A DNA stretch of 64,000 bases from Prostheceraeus crozeri (Eukaryota; Platyhelminthes; Polycladida; Euryleptidae). Positions 41,641-52,351 of the stretch are shown piece after piece (within the stretch, counting starts at the first letter, position 1; the number at the start of each line of letters is the position of its first letter). The stretch spans positions 1 to 64,000 of the forward strand of contig CAJQUW010000522.1 in NCBI GenBank assembly GCA_907163375.1. Direction: 5' to 3'. A program made the translations under genes and the position numbers. A model generated the notes under the pieces. It searched no databases and was not told the DNA's origin. It saw nothing but the letters and a program-made list of their open reading frames with translations.

Positions 41641-42689
41641 TCATTTAAATTGTAATTCTTCTACTTTCTTTTTAAACATTTCTGAACTATCTTCACCATA
41701 GTATTGATAATATTCTGATTTAAATAATTCAGGGTAATTTGAATGAATGAACATTCCCCAACATAATGGTTGTTGTTCAAATAAATATTTTTCTTTACTT
41801 TCCTCAGATGCACTTTTTTCATAATTACAAACCGAAGGTTCTACTTGGTCCGTACCAATCGTTATCAGAATCGGGCGAAGCACTAGAACCTTCAGTTTGA
41901 TTTTGTGTTATGTTAACATTATATGCTTCGAAATCACAATATATTGTAAAGGGTACTTTATTTGAAATACCATTTATTGTATTCAAAATAATCATCTTTA
42001 GGAAAAGTATTTTCAACTGCTTCGTTTTGTTGACAATTCTCCAAATGTCTATTCATTTCTTCTTTAGTTCTAAAGCTCGTCATACATTGGAGACAGGGAA
42101 AATTAGCATTATCTGAAGTTTTTGTAAATATAGAAACATCTTTACACAATATAAAATGACCCTGATAATATAATATATTCGCTTGTGCTGGTTGTTTTGT
42201 TTGTTCTAGTTTTTCAAATTTATCTTGATATATTTCATGTGTTAAATCGATATATCTTTGTAAATCTTTTTCAGACTGTTGATAATTTTGATTTAATATT
42301 TGTAGCTGATAATTATATCCTTTATCATATTGTTCTTTAAATTGCTGTTGACATTTTTTTAAACATTCATTAACTTTTTGATTGGTTTCATTTTCTTCAT
42401 TATTGTCTTCATTTAATTCTTTATTGTCTTCATTTAATTTTTGAATCGTTTCTATCTTATTTTGATATTTATGGTGATATTCTTGTAGTAACATTTTTAA
42501 TTGTTGTTGATAATCTGTTTTACATTTTTGTAAACTTTTATTTAAATTTTGTAATTTTTGTTGATATTCTAAAGATAAAGATAAATAATCGGAATCATAA
42601 TCATAATTATAATTACGTCCTTTATAATTATTATGATTAATCATTATTTTGTATCATTATTTTTAATCATTATTTTATTATCAATATTT

Positions 42690-45600
42690 TGTAACAGTAA
42701 TGGCCAAGCCAAGTGATCTACTATGCTTACCGTCTTTGCCGCGTTCAATGCACCAGCGTGCATCCAGCACTATTCGAAAGTGATTTCGAGTTACCGCTCA
42801 AAGTGAAACTGACTATTGTCTCATACGCTTAAAGTGCGCTAATGCGTTAACTTTGTTAAAGACAAATCACAAGTTCATGCATGCTGTATATAAGCCGCCG
42901 CTTTCTTAATAAAATTATCACTTGATCTGGAACAAATTGTTTTGGTTACTACTATAACAATTGGTATCAGAAGTGGAATTCTTCTACGTGATTACTGGTG
43001 GCTCAATTGGTTCTACGAGGACTTCTACGTGTCCATTCTACTACTGCCGATCTACTGGCCCTTCAAAGTGCCGTTCTACTGACTCTTCAAAGCGCAGTTT
43101 CCGGTGCTATCTTCGAGCCCAACTAATATAAAGTTGCACGCAACGGCTGACTACCTTACCCGGGGTCGTCGTGAACACTCACTACCGGTCTTCACGATTG
43201 GTAGCCACATACACACCTATTTTTTTCCGACGAAACCTACTTCTGTTCCTCTTCCTCGATCTTCAGTACTTCGGTACGGTTAGTTGCGCTTTTCACCCGG
43301 CCACCATCCTGGGTCCCTCATTCCCATAAACACACTTGCACACAAACACAAGTGAGTTTCTTAGCGTTAGTTGAGGTTTTGAGGTTTCAGCTAGACCTTA
43401 AGGGCTTTATTAACGAGAGCTGTAGGGTGATTAAGGTAATAAGGTGTAAGTCATAGGGACTTATTAAAAGCACTGACCTAAGATAAGGCCTATTAACTTC
43501 TTAGGGACTAAGGACTTAAGGAAACTTAGGGACTTAAGGTCATAATTCTACGTCAAAGACAAGTCCAACTACGACGTCATGGCGACGACAATTAAACCTT
43601 TGGACGTCTCAGACGTTAATGCAGTATCTGATTGGCATATCAGATTTTCTCAATACGTGCTGACAAACGACAAAGTTACTGAAGACAATAAAACAGCCTT
43701 TTACTTAACGCTGATTGGGAAACGTGCGTTCACGTTACTGAATGATCTTGCATACCTGCGAGACATAACCAAACTCCAAGTTAAAGTTCTACAAAGGCTG
43801 CTGATAGATCACCTCTCTCCAATCAACTTCGAGGTAGCTGAAAGAGAAAAGTACCACAATTTGACGAAGAAACAGGAGGAGACGTACAAGGCATTTGTAC
43901 TGCGAGTGCAAAAGCAAGCTTCCAAATGCGGCTTCGGAGCTAATTTAGAGATTCAGTTGCGCGACCGAATCGTTGCAGGGGTGCGAGACCAGGACCTTAA
44001 ACGCAAGCTACTAAAGGAGCATAACCTTGACTTCGACATGGCAAAGGAAATACTAGAAAGCTGGGATGCTGTCAATCAAGCAGTTGCGAATCCAGGCCAT
44101 GAAGTGATGATAACTACCAACCATCGCAGGTTTCCACAGCAACGTCGCTTCCGACAGTCAACTACTACTACTTCACGCAACTCTATATCAGGTCCAAGCT
44201 CTACGTCCAAGCATAACTCTACGTCAACGCGAAATTCCGCGTCCAATCGTAACTTCACGTCTATGCGAGGACTATGCGACTCTTGCGGAGGACAACACCA
44301 GAGAGCTACTTGTCGTTTCCGAAAAGTAGAATGCCGATTATGCCACAAGATTGGACATATAGCTAAAGTTTGCCGTTCTGTCAACTCCAACACTACTTCC
44401 AACGCCAATCGCGTAAAAGCTGTCACCGTTGAACCTTTACCAGACTCTGCAAGCAGCGATGATGACGAGTCCATCAAGGTTTTCACTCTTCAAACAACTA
44501 CGACGAGTCATATCTTCCAGAAACTGGATTTTTCAAACGGACGTTCGCTTACCTTCATTCTGGATACTGGCAGTCCGGTAACTTTCATGCCCAAGAAGCA
44601 GTTGGATCGTCTTAATCTCGGCGTAGCCATTCATCCGACTAAGTCAACCATCACCGGCGTTACAGGTCACCCACTACCAGTTTTGGGTCGGATCAAACCA
44701 AAGGTCATCTACAACCGTCAAACAATTTCGTTGCCAATTTTGATCACTGGAAGTGGACCTACAGTACTTGGGTTGGATGGTTTGCAGACACTCCGAATTC
44801 AGCTTGTGTTCAGCGTTAACAGTCTTCTCAGTGAACGGTTACTGCCTTCCATCAAAGACCTAATTTTCCAATGCAGCCAGAACTCGGGTGGAATGAAGAT
44901 TGATCCAGTCAAACTCGACTTCGTTGGTGATCCAAAGTTTTTCAAGGCTAGATCACTCTCCTATGGCATACGCGGACTGGTCGAACAGAATCTAAAGGAC
45001 CTAGTGGCTGATGGTGTCCTCAAGAAAGTCTCATCTTCAGCTTGGGCTACTCCTATTGTGACGCCAATCAAACCCAACGGCCAACCCAGAATTTGTGGGG
45101 ACTACAGAGTAACTGTCAATAAGCAACTTCGTCAGACTGCTGTCACTACGCCACCGGTAGACGACATGTTCCAAGGCCTACATGGTCATATCTTTTCCAA
45201 GATTGACTTAAGTAACGCCTTCCTACAAATTCCGCTAAGTGACGACGCGAAGGAGCTTACAACGATCAACACTCCGTTCGGATTGTTCCAGTACCAACGT
45301 TTGCCTTTTGGACTACCCGTTTCTCCCGGGGTCTTTCAGACTGTAATCAATCACATCATTCAAGGTTTACAAGGTGTCCGCGCTTATCAAGACGACATTA
45401 TTGTCATAGCAGCGTCCCGAGAAGAACACAACGAACGGTTAATCGCTCTACTTCAAGAATTGAATAAATTCAACGTCAAGATCAACGCGCAGAAGTCGGA
45501 ATTCGGTGTAAGTCAACTGAAGTATCTCGGCTACATCTTAAGCGGTTCAGGCGTTTCAGCCGACGTTGAACGAATAAAAGCAGTTTCCAACGCTCCTCGT

Positions 45601-48165
45601 CCAGACAGTCCTTCCAAGCTACAGTCCTTCATCGGTTTCGCCCAATTTTACTCGCGTTTCGTACCCAACTTCGCGGAAATCGTTCGTCCACTTTATGATC
45701 TCCTGAACTCGTCCACTTTTAAATGGTCTCCTTCAATTCAAGCGGCCTACGACCAACTCCTTCAACAGCTCCTAAACGGCAAGGTTCTAAAGCCATTCCA
45801 ACTTGGTGTTCCGATTGAACTGGTTGTCGACGCATCTGAATATGCGATAGGCGCTGTATTGAACCAACGTGGTCATCCAGTAATCTGCATTTCCCGGAAA
45901 CTTTCAAACTCGGAGAAAAGTTATTCACAAACCTTGAAAGAAGCTCTGGCAATCCATTGGGCCATCCAGCGTTTGCACAAATATTTGTATGGTCAAAGGT
46001 TCATCATTGTAACCGACCATCAAGCATTGACATACATTTTCGGCCATGATTCGTCAATCAACAAGGCTACATCAAGAATGCTTCAACGCTGGGCCTTGGA
46101 TTTAAGTGGGTACAACTACGTCATTCAACACAGACCAGGCAAGCTTATACCCCATGCAGATTACCTATCCAGACATTCAAGCTTCGAAAACCCTCCACAA
46201 CATTCTGAAGTCGCTTTCATCGAACACTTACCGGTTTCAAGAAACGAGCTAATTGAAGAAACACGATCCTTCTACGGTCCCGTCATTTCTGGATTAAGGC
46301 ACGGATGGTCTCGATCAGCTAAGCGAAGATTTCCGACAATATATGCGAATCGTGACAACTTACATTTAGTTGCTGACGGTGTCATTGTGTGTCAAGACCG
46401 CCCTGTTGTACCGCCTACTCTTCGACGAAAATTTTTGCAACATTTACATCTGACGCATCTTGGTAGAGATAAGATGCTTTCCTTGTCCAGACTCGTTTGT
46501 TGGTGGCCTCGAATCTCCGATGACGTAACATCTTTCATCCGTTCCTGCAAACAATGTGCTAGCAAGCCAAGATCTCATCCGAACTGGGTTCCGCGGCCTT
46601 TGCCTTATCAAAGTATGCAAAGAATTCATGTCGACTACTGTGGACCGGTACTACAAGCCTACTATCTGCTGGTCATCGAAGATGCCTATAGTAAATGGCC
46701 TGAGGTATTCGTCACGACACATGCTACTGCTGATTTCACGAAGAAGGCACTGCAGAAGTTTTTCGCAAGGGAAGGAGTGGCACAAGTGATGATGTCCGAC
46801 AATGGTACACACTTCACAGCCGACCACCTTCAAACCTGGCTGCGTTCCATCGGATGCAATACAATCACATCACCACCGAGACACCCACAGTCTAACGGGC
46901 AAGCAGAAAATTTCATAAGAACCCTCAAGACAGCCATACGTACGTGTCAGCCTACAACATTGGAAGGCCTAAACCGCTGCATCGACACATTCCTTCTGTA
47001 CTACAGAAACTCGAAGCATGCAACGACAGGCAAATCTCCGGCACAGTTATTTAAAGGTAGAAACTTGAGAATTAACTCCCTCGACACAACCGATGTACAG
47101 TTTTACAGAGGTAACGACAGCAAAGTTTGTAATGGACTAATAATAGGCCGAGTTGGCAACACATTATTCAACATTCTCGATTTGAATGACGGGTCAGTGC
47201 ATAAGCGTCACATCGATCAAATCACTATCTCTTCACATCAAACAATACAAACGTCTTCATTTCTTCCCTCTTTGGAGCCAGTGCATTCTTCTCCAACATC
47301 CATCCAAACACACCAACACACACACAACACTGTTCCTGCTGTGGTTACCAATCGTGAGGTGAGAGCCTCGACTGGACAACCTTCTTCGGGTTCGACTGAT
47401 GTTCCTCAACCCTCAAGTGATCAACCAAGTGACTCATCTCAAGTTCCTGCTTCTCCAGCTTCACCTGCTGCTGCATCTCAAGTTCCTGAGCCTTCTGTTC
47501 CTGAGCCTTCTGCTATCGACTCTACTTCAGGACCAAGACGCAGCAATCGCAGTCGTAGATTTCCAGCCCGGTATGGAGATTACGTCTGAAGGGAAGGAAG
47601 CTGTAACAGTAATGGCGAAGCCAAGTGATCTACTATGCTTACCGTCTTTGCCGCGTTCAATGCACCAGCGTGCATCCAGCACTATTCGAAAGTGATTTCG
47701 AGTTACCGCTCAAAGTGAAACTGACTATTGTCTCATACGCTTAAAGTGCGCTAATGCGTTAACTTTGTTAAAGACAAATCACAAGTTCATGCATGCTGTA
47801 TATAAGCCGCCGCTTTCTTAATAAAATTATCACTTGAACTGGAACAAATTGTTTTGGTTACTACTATAACAATTGGTATCAGAAGTGGAATTCTTCTACG
47901 TGATTACTGGTGGCTCAATTGGTTCTACGAGGACTTCTACGTGTCCATTCTACTACTGCCGATCTACTGGCCCTTCAAAGTGCCGTTCTACTGACTCTTC
48001 AAAGCGCAGTTTCCGGTGCTATCTTCGAGCCCAACTAATATAAAGTTGCACGCAACGGCTGACTACCTTACCCGGGGTCGTCGTGAACACTCACTACCGG
48101 TCTTCACGATTGGTAGCCACATACACACCTATTTTTTTCCGACGAAACCTACTTCTGTTCCTCTT
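42690..48165 (+). mobile_element. Ty3/gypsy LTR retrotransposon with extra 3' leader segment
   Basis: LTRs of 270 bp (42690-42959 and 47602-47871) begin TGTAACAGT and end ACTATAACA. They differ at about two positions, so the insertion is recent. A primer-binding-site-like ATTGGTATCAGAAGTGG follows the left LTR and a polypurine tract GAAGGGAAGGAAG precedes the right LTR. Beyond the right LTR another 294 bp (47872-48165) repeats the 5' leader (42960-43254) before polymerase sequence resumes. I found no clean target duplication. Confidence 0.88.
43579..47589 (+). CDS. gag-pol: Gypsy Gag-Pol polyprotein, single intact ORF
   Basis: 1,336 residues in one frame. Gag occupies residues about 1-200. 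Two zinc knuckles (CDSCGGQHQRATC and CRLCHKIGHIAKVC) are near 233-266. Aspartic protease FILDTGSPVTF is near 330. Reverse transcriptase has LSNAFLQIPL and the catalytic YQDDIIV near 604. RNase H has LVVDASEYAIGAVL near 748. Integrase has the zinc motif (HLTHLGRDKM...CKQC), HVDYCGPV near 1017, SDNGTHFT near 1073 and NGQAENF near 1107. The tail is Pro/Ser-rich. The order is that of Ty3/gypsy. The lack of stops and near-identical LTRs suggest recent activity. Confidence 0.93.
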   Translation: MATTIKPLDVSDVNAVSDWHIRFSQYVLTNDKVTEDNKTAFYLTLIGKRAFTLLNDLAYLRDITKLQVKVLQRLLIDHLSPINFEVAEREKYHNLTKKQEETYKAFVLRVQKQASKCGFGANLEIQLRDRIVAGVRDQDLKRKLLKEHNLDFDMAKEILESWDAVNQAVANPGHEVMITTNHRRFPQQRRFRQSTTTTSRNSISGPSSTSKHNSTSTRNSASNRNFTSMRGLCDSCGGQHQRATCRFRKVECRLCHKIGHIAKVCRSVNSNTTSNANRVKAVTVEPLPDSASSDDDESIKVFTLQTTTTSHIFQKLDFSNGRSLTFILDTGSPVTFMPKKQLDRLNLGVAIHPTKSTITGVTGHPLPVLGRIKPKVIYNRQTISLPILITGSGPTVLGLDGLQTLRIQLVFSVNSLLSERLLPSIKDLIFQCSQNSGGMKIDPVKLDFVGDPKFFKARSLSYGIRGLVEQNLKDLVADGVLKKVSSSAWATPIVTPIKPNGQPRICGDYRVTVNKQLRQTAVTTPPVDDMFQGLHGHIFSKIDLSNAFLQIPLSDDAKELTTINTPFGLFQYQRLPFGLPVSPGVFQTVINHIIQGLQGVRAYQDDIIVIAASREEHNERLIALLQELNKFNVKINAQKSEFGVSQLKYLGYILSGSGVSADVERIKAVSNAPRPDSPSKLQSFIGFAQFYSRFVPNFAEIVRPLYDLLNSSTFKWSPSIQAAYDQLLQQLLNGKVLKPFQLGVPIELVVDASEYAIGAVLNQRGHPVICISRKLSNSEKSYSQTLKEALAIHWAIQRLHKYLYGQRFIIVTDHQALTYIFGHDSSINKATSRMLQRWALDLSGYNYVIQHRPGKLIPHADYLSRHSSFENPPQHSEVAFIEHLPVSRNELIEETRSFYGPVISGLRHGWSRSAKRRFPTIYANRDNLHLVADGVIVCQDRPVVPPTLRRKFLQHLHLTHLGRDKMLSLSRLVCWWPRISDDVTSFIRSCKQCASKPRSHPNWVPRPLPYQSMQRIHVDYCGPVLQAYYLLVIEDAYSKWPEVFVTTHATADFTKKALQKFFAREGVAQVMMSDNGTHFTADHLQTWLRSIGCNTITSPPRHPQSNGQAENFIRTLKTAIRTCQPTTLEGLNRCIDTFLLYYRNSKHATTGKSPAQLFKGRNLRINSLDTTDVQFYRGNDSKVCNGLIIGRVGNTLFNILDLNDGSVHKRHIDQITISSHQTIQTSSFLPSLEPVHSSPTSIQTHQHTHNTVPAVVTNREVRASTGQPSSGSTDVPQPSSDQPSDSSQVPASPASPAAASQVPEPSVPEPSAIDSTSGPRRSNRSRRFPARYGDYV

Positions 48166-48976
48166 ATTGGTGATAATATTTTTATAATTTCAAATTTTTC
48201 AGTACATATTATATTTCCTTGGTAAAAATATTATGATGCATGTAATTTCCTCTATCATTATATACTACTTCTGATTTACATAAATTTTATTATTCAAATA
48301 AAATTGTTTTGAATCTGAGTAAAGTGGAGTAATATTACCAATAGAAACATAATTCACATTTAATTCAAAATCATTTACTTCTATTAAATTTTTATTCTTT
48401 TTATGAAAGTTTGTTAGCTTAATATAATCATATGGAAATTTATTTTTATCTTAGTCTTTGTTTGTGATATTCTGCAGGATGTAAATGTGCTATAATACTC
48501 CACAGAAACCAATAATCATCTTCATTTTTTATGTTAATTATTTGTGGTGAACGGAAAGGTAAAGGAACATAACTACCACCAGTATTATTTTTATATTTAT
48601 CAATTACTATTTTCTTAGATAGTATTTTAACAAATCTCCAACCAGATTCACGTAACTGGGCTTCAATTATACAATTTTCTAATTTAAGTATCATTTGTTC
48701 AAATATGGGTTGTATATCATTTACATTATGAATTTCTTGTGAATTTGTAAAATGTCCTTGTATTTTTTCTTCAGGAATTCCATCACGTCCATTTTTTGTA
48801 TAAAGTACTTCTACATTCATATAACATTTGAAAGATTTCTTAAATATTTTGAAAAAGATTGTTAATACATTATAAAAATTTTCATTAAATAAATATTTTA
48901 TATCTGTTACCGCTTCATCGGTTTTTTTAGTTTCATCAAATTCATCTATTTCGTTAAATTCATCAGTATCGCTAAA

Positions 48977-49252
48977 TTAATATCTTCCATCTGGTACATG
49001 TTCATCTTCATCTTCACTATTAAAAACTTTTTTATATTCCGAATGTGAATAATCATCAAACATTTTTTTAACTTTTATATCAGTAGGTAATGTTTCTAGA
49101 TAGTTTTTATAATTATTTAACTTAAATATATTTCCTTCATCAACTCGATCTACATTTTGTAAATGCAATTTACTTTGTAAATGAGATTGATAACTTCTTT
49201 TTGTTTGCATCTTTTTTTTACATAATTTACAATAAAACTTGGTATTTTCCAT
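48977..49252 (-). CDS. Small C2H2 zinc-finger protein (B)
   Basis: 91 residues starting MENTKFYCKLCKKKMQTKRSY, with one complete finger (C-x2-C-x12-H-x5-H), then a helical acidic tail ending in EDEDEHVPDGRY. It lies just upstream of the polymerase leader in both elements. The region 48821-48976 between them retains repeated acidic codons but no open frame. DNA binding near the replication gene is a reasonable inference. Confidence 0.55.
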   Translation of the reverse strand: MENTKFYCKLCKKKMQTKRSYQSHLQSKLHLQNVDRVDEGNIFKLNNYKNYLETLPTDIKVKKMFDDYSHSEYKKVFNSEDEDEHVPDGRY

Positions 49253-49510
49253 TTTTCATTTTTTAAAGAAAAAATTTGTGTTTTAATTTTAGATATAAGC
49301 ATTCTAATATCAAGGTATTGAGAGTTATTTTATATTATTATATATTTAACGTTCTTTAGTTATTTTATTTTCTTTGTCACATTAAGTTTTATCACATTAA
49401 GTTTTATCATATTAAGTTTTATCATATAACGTTTTATCAAAATATAATTTAAATTTATTTTCACTAACTATTGATTCTTCATCATCATCATAAATTGATT
49501 CTTCAACATC
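49253..49510. other. AT-rich spacer
   Basis: No gene seen. It contains three to four tandem copies of TATCACATTAAGTTT / TATCATATAACGTTT at about 49375-49440. Confidence 0.5.
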
Positions 49511-50723
49511 TTAAATTATACTTTTTGGTATAGGATGCCATTCCCTGATAGGAATATCTAATTCCAAATTATATTTATTATTTGATAATAATATGATAGA
49601 GAAAAATATTGGTTTTTGATCTCTTTTGTAAATTTTAATAACACCACCATAATCTGAATCATTTTTAGTTTTTATTAAAGATGATAAAATTTTAAATTGA
49701 TTAGATGTAAATCCTAATTTAAATTTTGTAGACCCGACACATAGTTGTCTAACAGTATCTTCAACTATACCATCATTATTATTTTCAATTGTAAGAAAAT
49801 GAAATTTAGATGAATTTTGATTATATGTAGTATTAATATCATGTTGAGATATAAATTTTTCTTCACTTAAATTTTTACAATTACTAATATTTTTATAATC
49901 TTTGTTACCATTCACACCTTTTTCAGATGTTTCAGAATCATCATCTATATTATCATCATTATTATTATAAGATTCTTTAAAATTATTATTATCAGATTCT
50001 TTAAAGTTATTATGATTATGATTGTGGTCATTGTTAATAGTATAAGGTGTTGTCCACATATAATTTTTTTTGTTGTGCTAAGCCATTTATGTAAGATTTT
50101 AATAAATTAATATTTAAGTTTGAATATAATCCTATATAAGTATCATCATCATATCTTTGTGGCATATCAGAACTTTCTTGTTTATAAATCGTATCTCTAT
50201 AATATACTTGACATAATAATTCTTCATTATGTTTTTTACTCTCGATATGAATATTATATTGATTAAACTCATCAACAAATAATCTAATTTTTTCCTTTGA
50301 AAACGATTTTAATTTTTTTACTAATTCTCTAATATTGATATAATTGATAATTTTAGTTTCTATCCAATCAGTATTACTAATTGGTAAAACTGCTCTAATA
50401 AATCCATAAACATTATTATGACCTATTATAACCATATTTTCTTTATTTAATTCTACATACGCAACATCATTATACTTACTTACAATCTCCATAAATTTTA
50501 TAAATGGATCACCTGGAAATATACAATAGTTAGTTTCTATGGAAGGTAAACCTTTAGTCTGTTCTCTAAATATTTCTGCTTGTAATTCAAATAAAATATT
50601 TACATCTATGCATGGATTATTATTATTATCAAAACATTTATTTTCAAATCCCGATGATCTCGTCGAATAAGAAGAGCAGGATGATACGTGCGAATATAAT
50701 TTTTTTAAATTTGCTTTTTCCAT
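49511..50723 (-). pseudogene. Unknown protein, possibly sliding-clamp-like, frameshifted (B only)
   Basis: The first frame (50034-50723, 229 aa) has FIKFMEIVSKYNDVAYVELN, MVIIGHNN and IRELVKKLKSFSKEKIRLFV. This alternation of helix and strands recalls the N-terminal domain of PCNA-type clamps. In a run of eight A residues it passes to a second frame (49511-50059, 182 aa), with an Asn/Asp-rich linker followed by FKLGFTSNQFKILSSLIKTK and β-rich sequence ending LDIPIREWHPIP. Total about 400 aa. A processivity-factor role beside the polymerase would make sense, but this is pattern reading only. Element A has a zinc-finger/ATPase module here instead. Confidence 0.4.
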
Positions 50724-50797
50724 TTTTTTATTTTTATCAGAAAAAATTTTATTTTTTTCTCATTATATAAAAAAAATTACTTTTTTATTGTTAAAAA

Positions 50798-51676
50798 ATG
50801 ATGTTACCAAATGTTGTTGGAGGTGCATATATCCCAAATAATCGTGAATTAGAAATAGAAAATTATATCATGAAAACTGGAGACGTTTTATCTGGTCCAT
50901 TGCATCTTTCTATTCTTCCGCAATAAAATACAGAGTTAACAAATAAACAATATGTTGATACACAAGTCAATGACTTAAAAGAAAAATATATAAACGATGT
51001 TTTGGTTCCACTGATGAATGAATTAAAGTTGCTTAAACTTAATGACAAATTATTAAACGAAAAATTATTAAAACTTGATAAAAAGGATAGAGAGCTAGAA
51101 GCAGATATAGCAAAACTTTTTAAAAAGATTTCAGAACAATCAAAAATTTTAATATTACTTTCTATAAAGTTAAAATCTGCAGTCATTAAAAATAAACATC
51201 AGATACAACTATTGAAAGAAGAATTAGAAGATGAAATAGAAAAACTTCCTGAAAGAATCAAAAAAATTTAAAGCAGTTACAGACTACATTCCAAAAAAGT
51301 GTTGATGAATTAAGTTCTAAAATTACTCAACAAATGAAAAAGATGAATAGAATAATAAATGAAGTAAACTCACTTAATCAAAAAGTTGATAAAATGAAAA
51401 CTCTTAAAATCAATTTAGAAAATGAATTAAAGAAAAATTTACAAGAAAACTCTAAAGGAAATAAAGAACAGTTAGATGCTGTTAAAAACAGTTAGATGTT
51501 CTTAAAGATAAATTGAATGCTCTTAAAACGGCATTGAAGATTAATCAGCAGAAAATGCAAGTTAATAGAAAAGAAATTAAAATACATCACACGCTGCTTG
51601 ACGCAATAGATAACGTGCAACGGAAAATTAATAAAGTTATCACGAAGTTGTTGTCCATTCACAAACGTAAATCTTG
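50798..51676 (+). pseudogene. Fibre-like coiled-coil protein, broken (B)
   Basis: The start MMLPNVVGGAYIPNN is followed by MKTGDVLSGPLHLSIL. A TAA at 50924-50926 (a CAA codon in element A) interrupts before TNKQYVDTQV. The coiled coil then reads to a stop at LPERIKKI (51269-51271), after which it continues in another frame, as in A, until another loss in an A-run near 51487. The last part (to 51676) matches A's C-terminus, ending in a basic HKRKS. It is divergent from 50723 with a 75-bp AT-rich gap. Confidence 0.65.
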
Positions 51677-51737
51677 ATGACGCACGTAAATCTTAACGTA
51701 AATATTTTTTCCCAAAAGTCAAATTTAATCCTAAAAA

Positions 51738-52190
51738 ATGCCTATAATTTATAAACACAATCTTAAACATTTTGCTTTAAATCAAAAAATTGCTCATGAA
51801 CCATCTATGAAATCTGTTTACCATCATGACAGTGTAGAAACAATTCAAAAGGAAGGGGCTGGCATCTTTTCTGGCATAGGAAGTATCGTTAACTTGATAA
51901 AAAATAATAAAGATTTGATTACATCTGCTGCAAAAGGAGCAGCTGCTATAGGTAGTACAGCTAGTGCAATATCAAATGCTGTTAAGTCTCAAAACGAATT
52001 AAAACAATTAGAAACTATTCGTAAACTTAAGAATGACTCTGAAGAACTAAAAAAATTAAAAAAACTTTCAGAGGAAACAAAAAACAAAATTGCTAACATA
52101 GTACCTGATAGTAAACAGGAGAAGAAATCAGGCGTAGCCATAGAACGTTCAATTGAAGAAATAAGAGGCAATGGTCTAGCAAAATTCTAA
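51738..52190 (+). CDS. Membrane-active minor capsid-like protein (B)
   Basis: An intact 150-residue protein with MPIIYKHNLKHFALNQK, GAGIFSGIGSIVNLIKNNKD, an Ala/Gly/Ser-rich amphipathic helix and a charged C-terminal helix ending in GNGLAKF. The composition and position between fibre and major capsid genes suggest a capsid-internal or membrane-lytic protein like adenovirus pVI. Family membership is inferred. Confidence 0.65.
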   Translation: MPIIYKHNLKHFALNQKIAHEPSMKSVYHHDSVETIQKEGAGIFSGIGSIVNLIKNNKDLITSAAKGAAAIGSTASAISNAVKSQNELKQLETIRKLKNDSEELKKLKKLSEETKNKIANIVPDSKQEKKSGVAIERSIEEIRGNGLAKF

Positions 52191-52199
52191 AATTATATT

Positions 52200-52315
52200 T
52201 TAGTAAAATTTTTTTAGTAAAGTTTTTTAGTAAAATTTTTTTAATAAAATTTTTTAGTAAAATTTTTTTAGTAAAATCTTTTTAGTAAATTTTTTTAGTA
52301 AAATTTTTCTGTGTA
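52200..52315. repeat. Short tandem repeats upstream of the capsid gene
   Basis: About seven copies of a 15-17-bp unit TTTTTTAGTAAAATTT run up to 35 bp before the capsid start. In element A the same gap holds only about one unit, so the array expanded in B. Confidence 0.75.
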
Positions 52316-52351
52316 TGAGAAAAACAAAAAGTCAAATTATTTTCTATAAAA

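Larger units (their letters stand above)
37018..48820 (-). pseudogene. polB: Family B DNA polymerase, split by three insertions (B)
   Basis: Pieces in gene order: N-terminal leader 48820-48446, with ESGWRFVKIL and a degraded continuation to 48166; Gln-rich coiled coil with zinc finger 42644-41958; exonuclease I (PFTIYCDFEAY) and onward 42016-41641; 40977-38982 with the HNH-like cluster (YCGKEF...DHDHLNGLYRGAAH), exonuclease III, motif A YDFNSLYSSCM, motif B and motif C DTDSV; and the tail 37326-37018. The interruptions are a gypsy element, an unidentified insert and a mariner. The sequence is very close to element A's polymerase, with a longer loop in the Cys/His cluster (FTNNYKTGRGRYLDK). 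Confidence 0.85.

Noticed and set aside
42690..43254. A 565-bp LTR for the gypsy element
   Set aside because: The first 270 bp already have TG...CA ends with inverted tips, and what follows looks like a primer-binding site and leader. The longer repeat is better explained as leader duplicated on the right, though this remains open.
44076..44486. 136-codon minus-strand ORF in the gypsy gag
   Set aside because: Antisense to the Ser/Thr-rich gag region; no independent support.
50863..51186. 107-codon Ser/Phe-rich ORF, with a similar one at 18741-19064
   Set aside because: Both are antisense to the fibre coiled coil; their mutual similarity only reflects the homology of the fibre genes.
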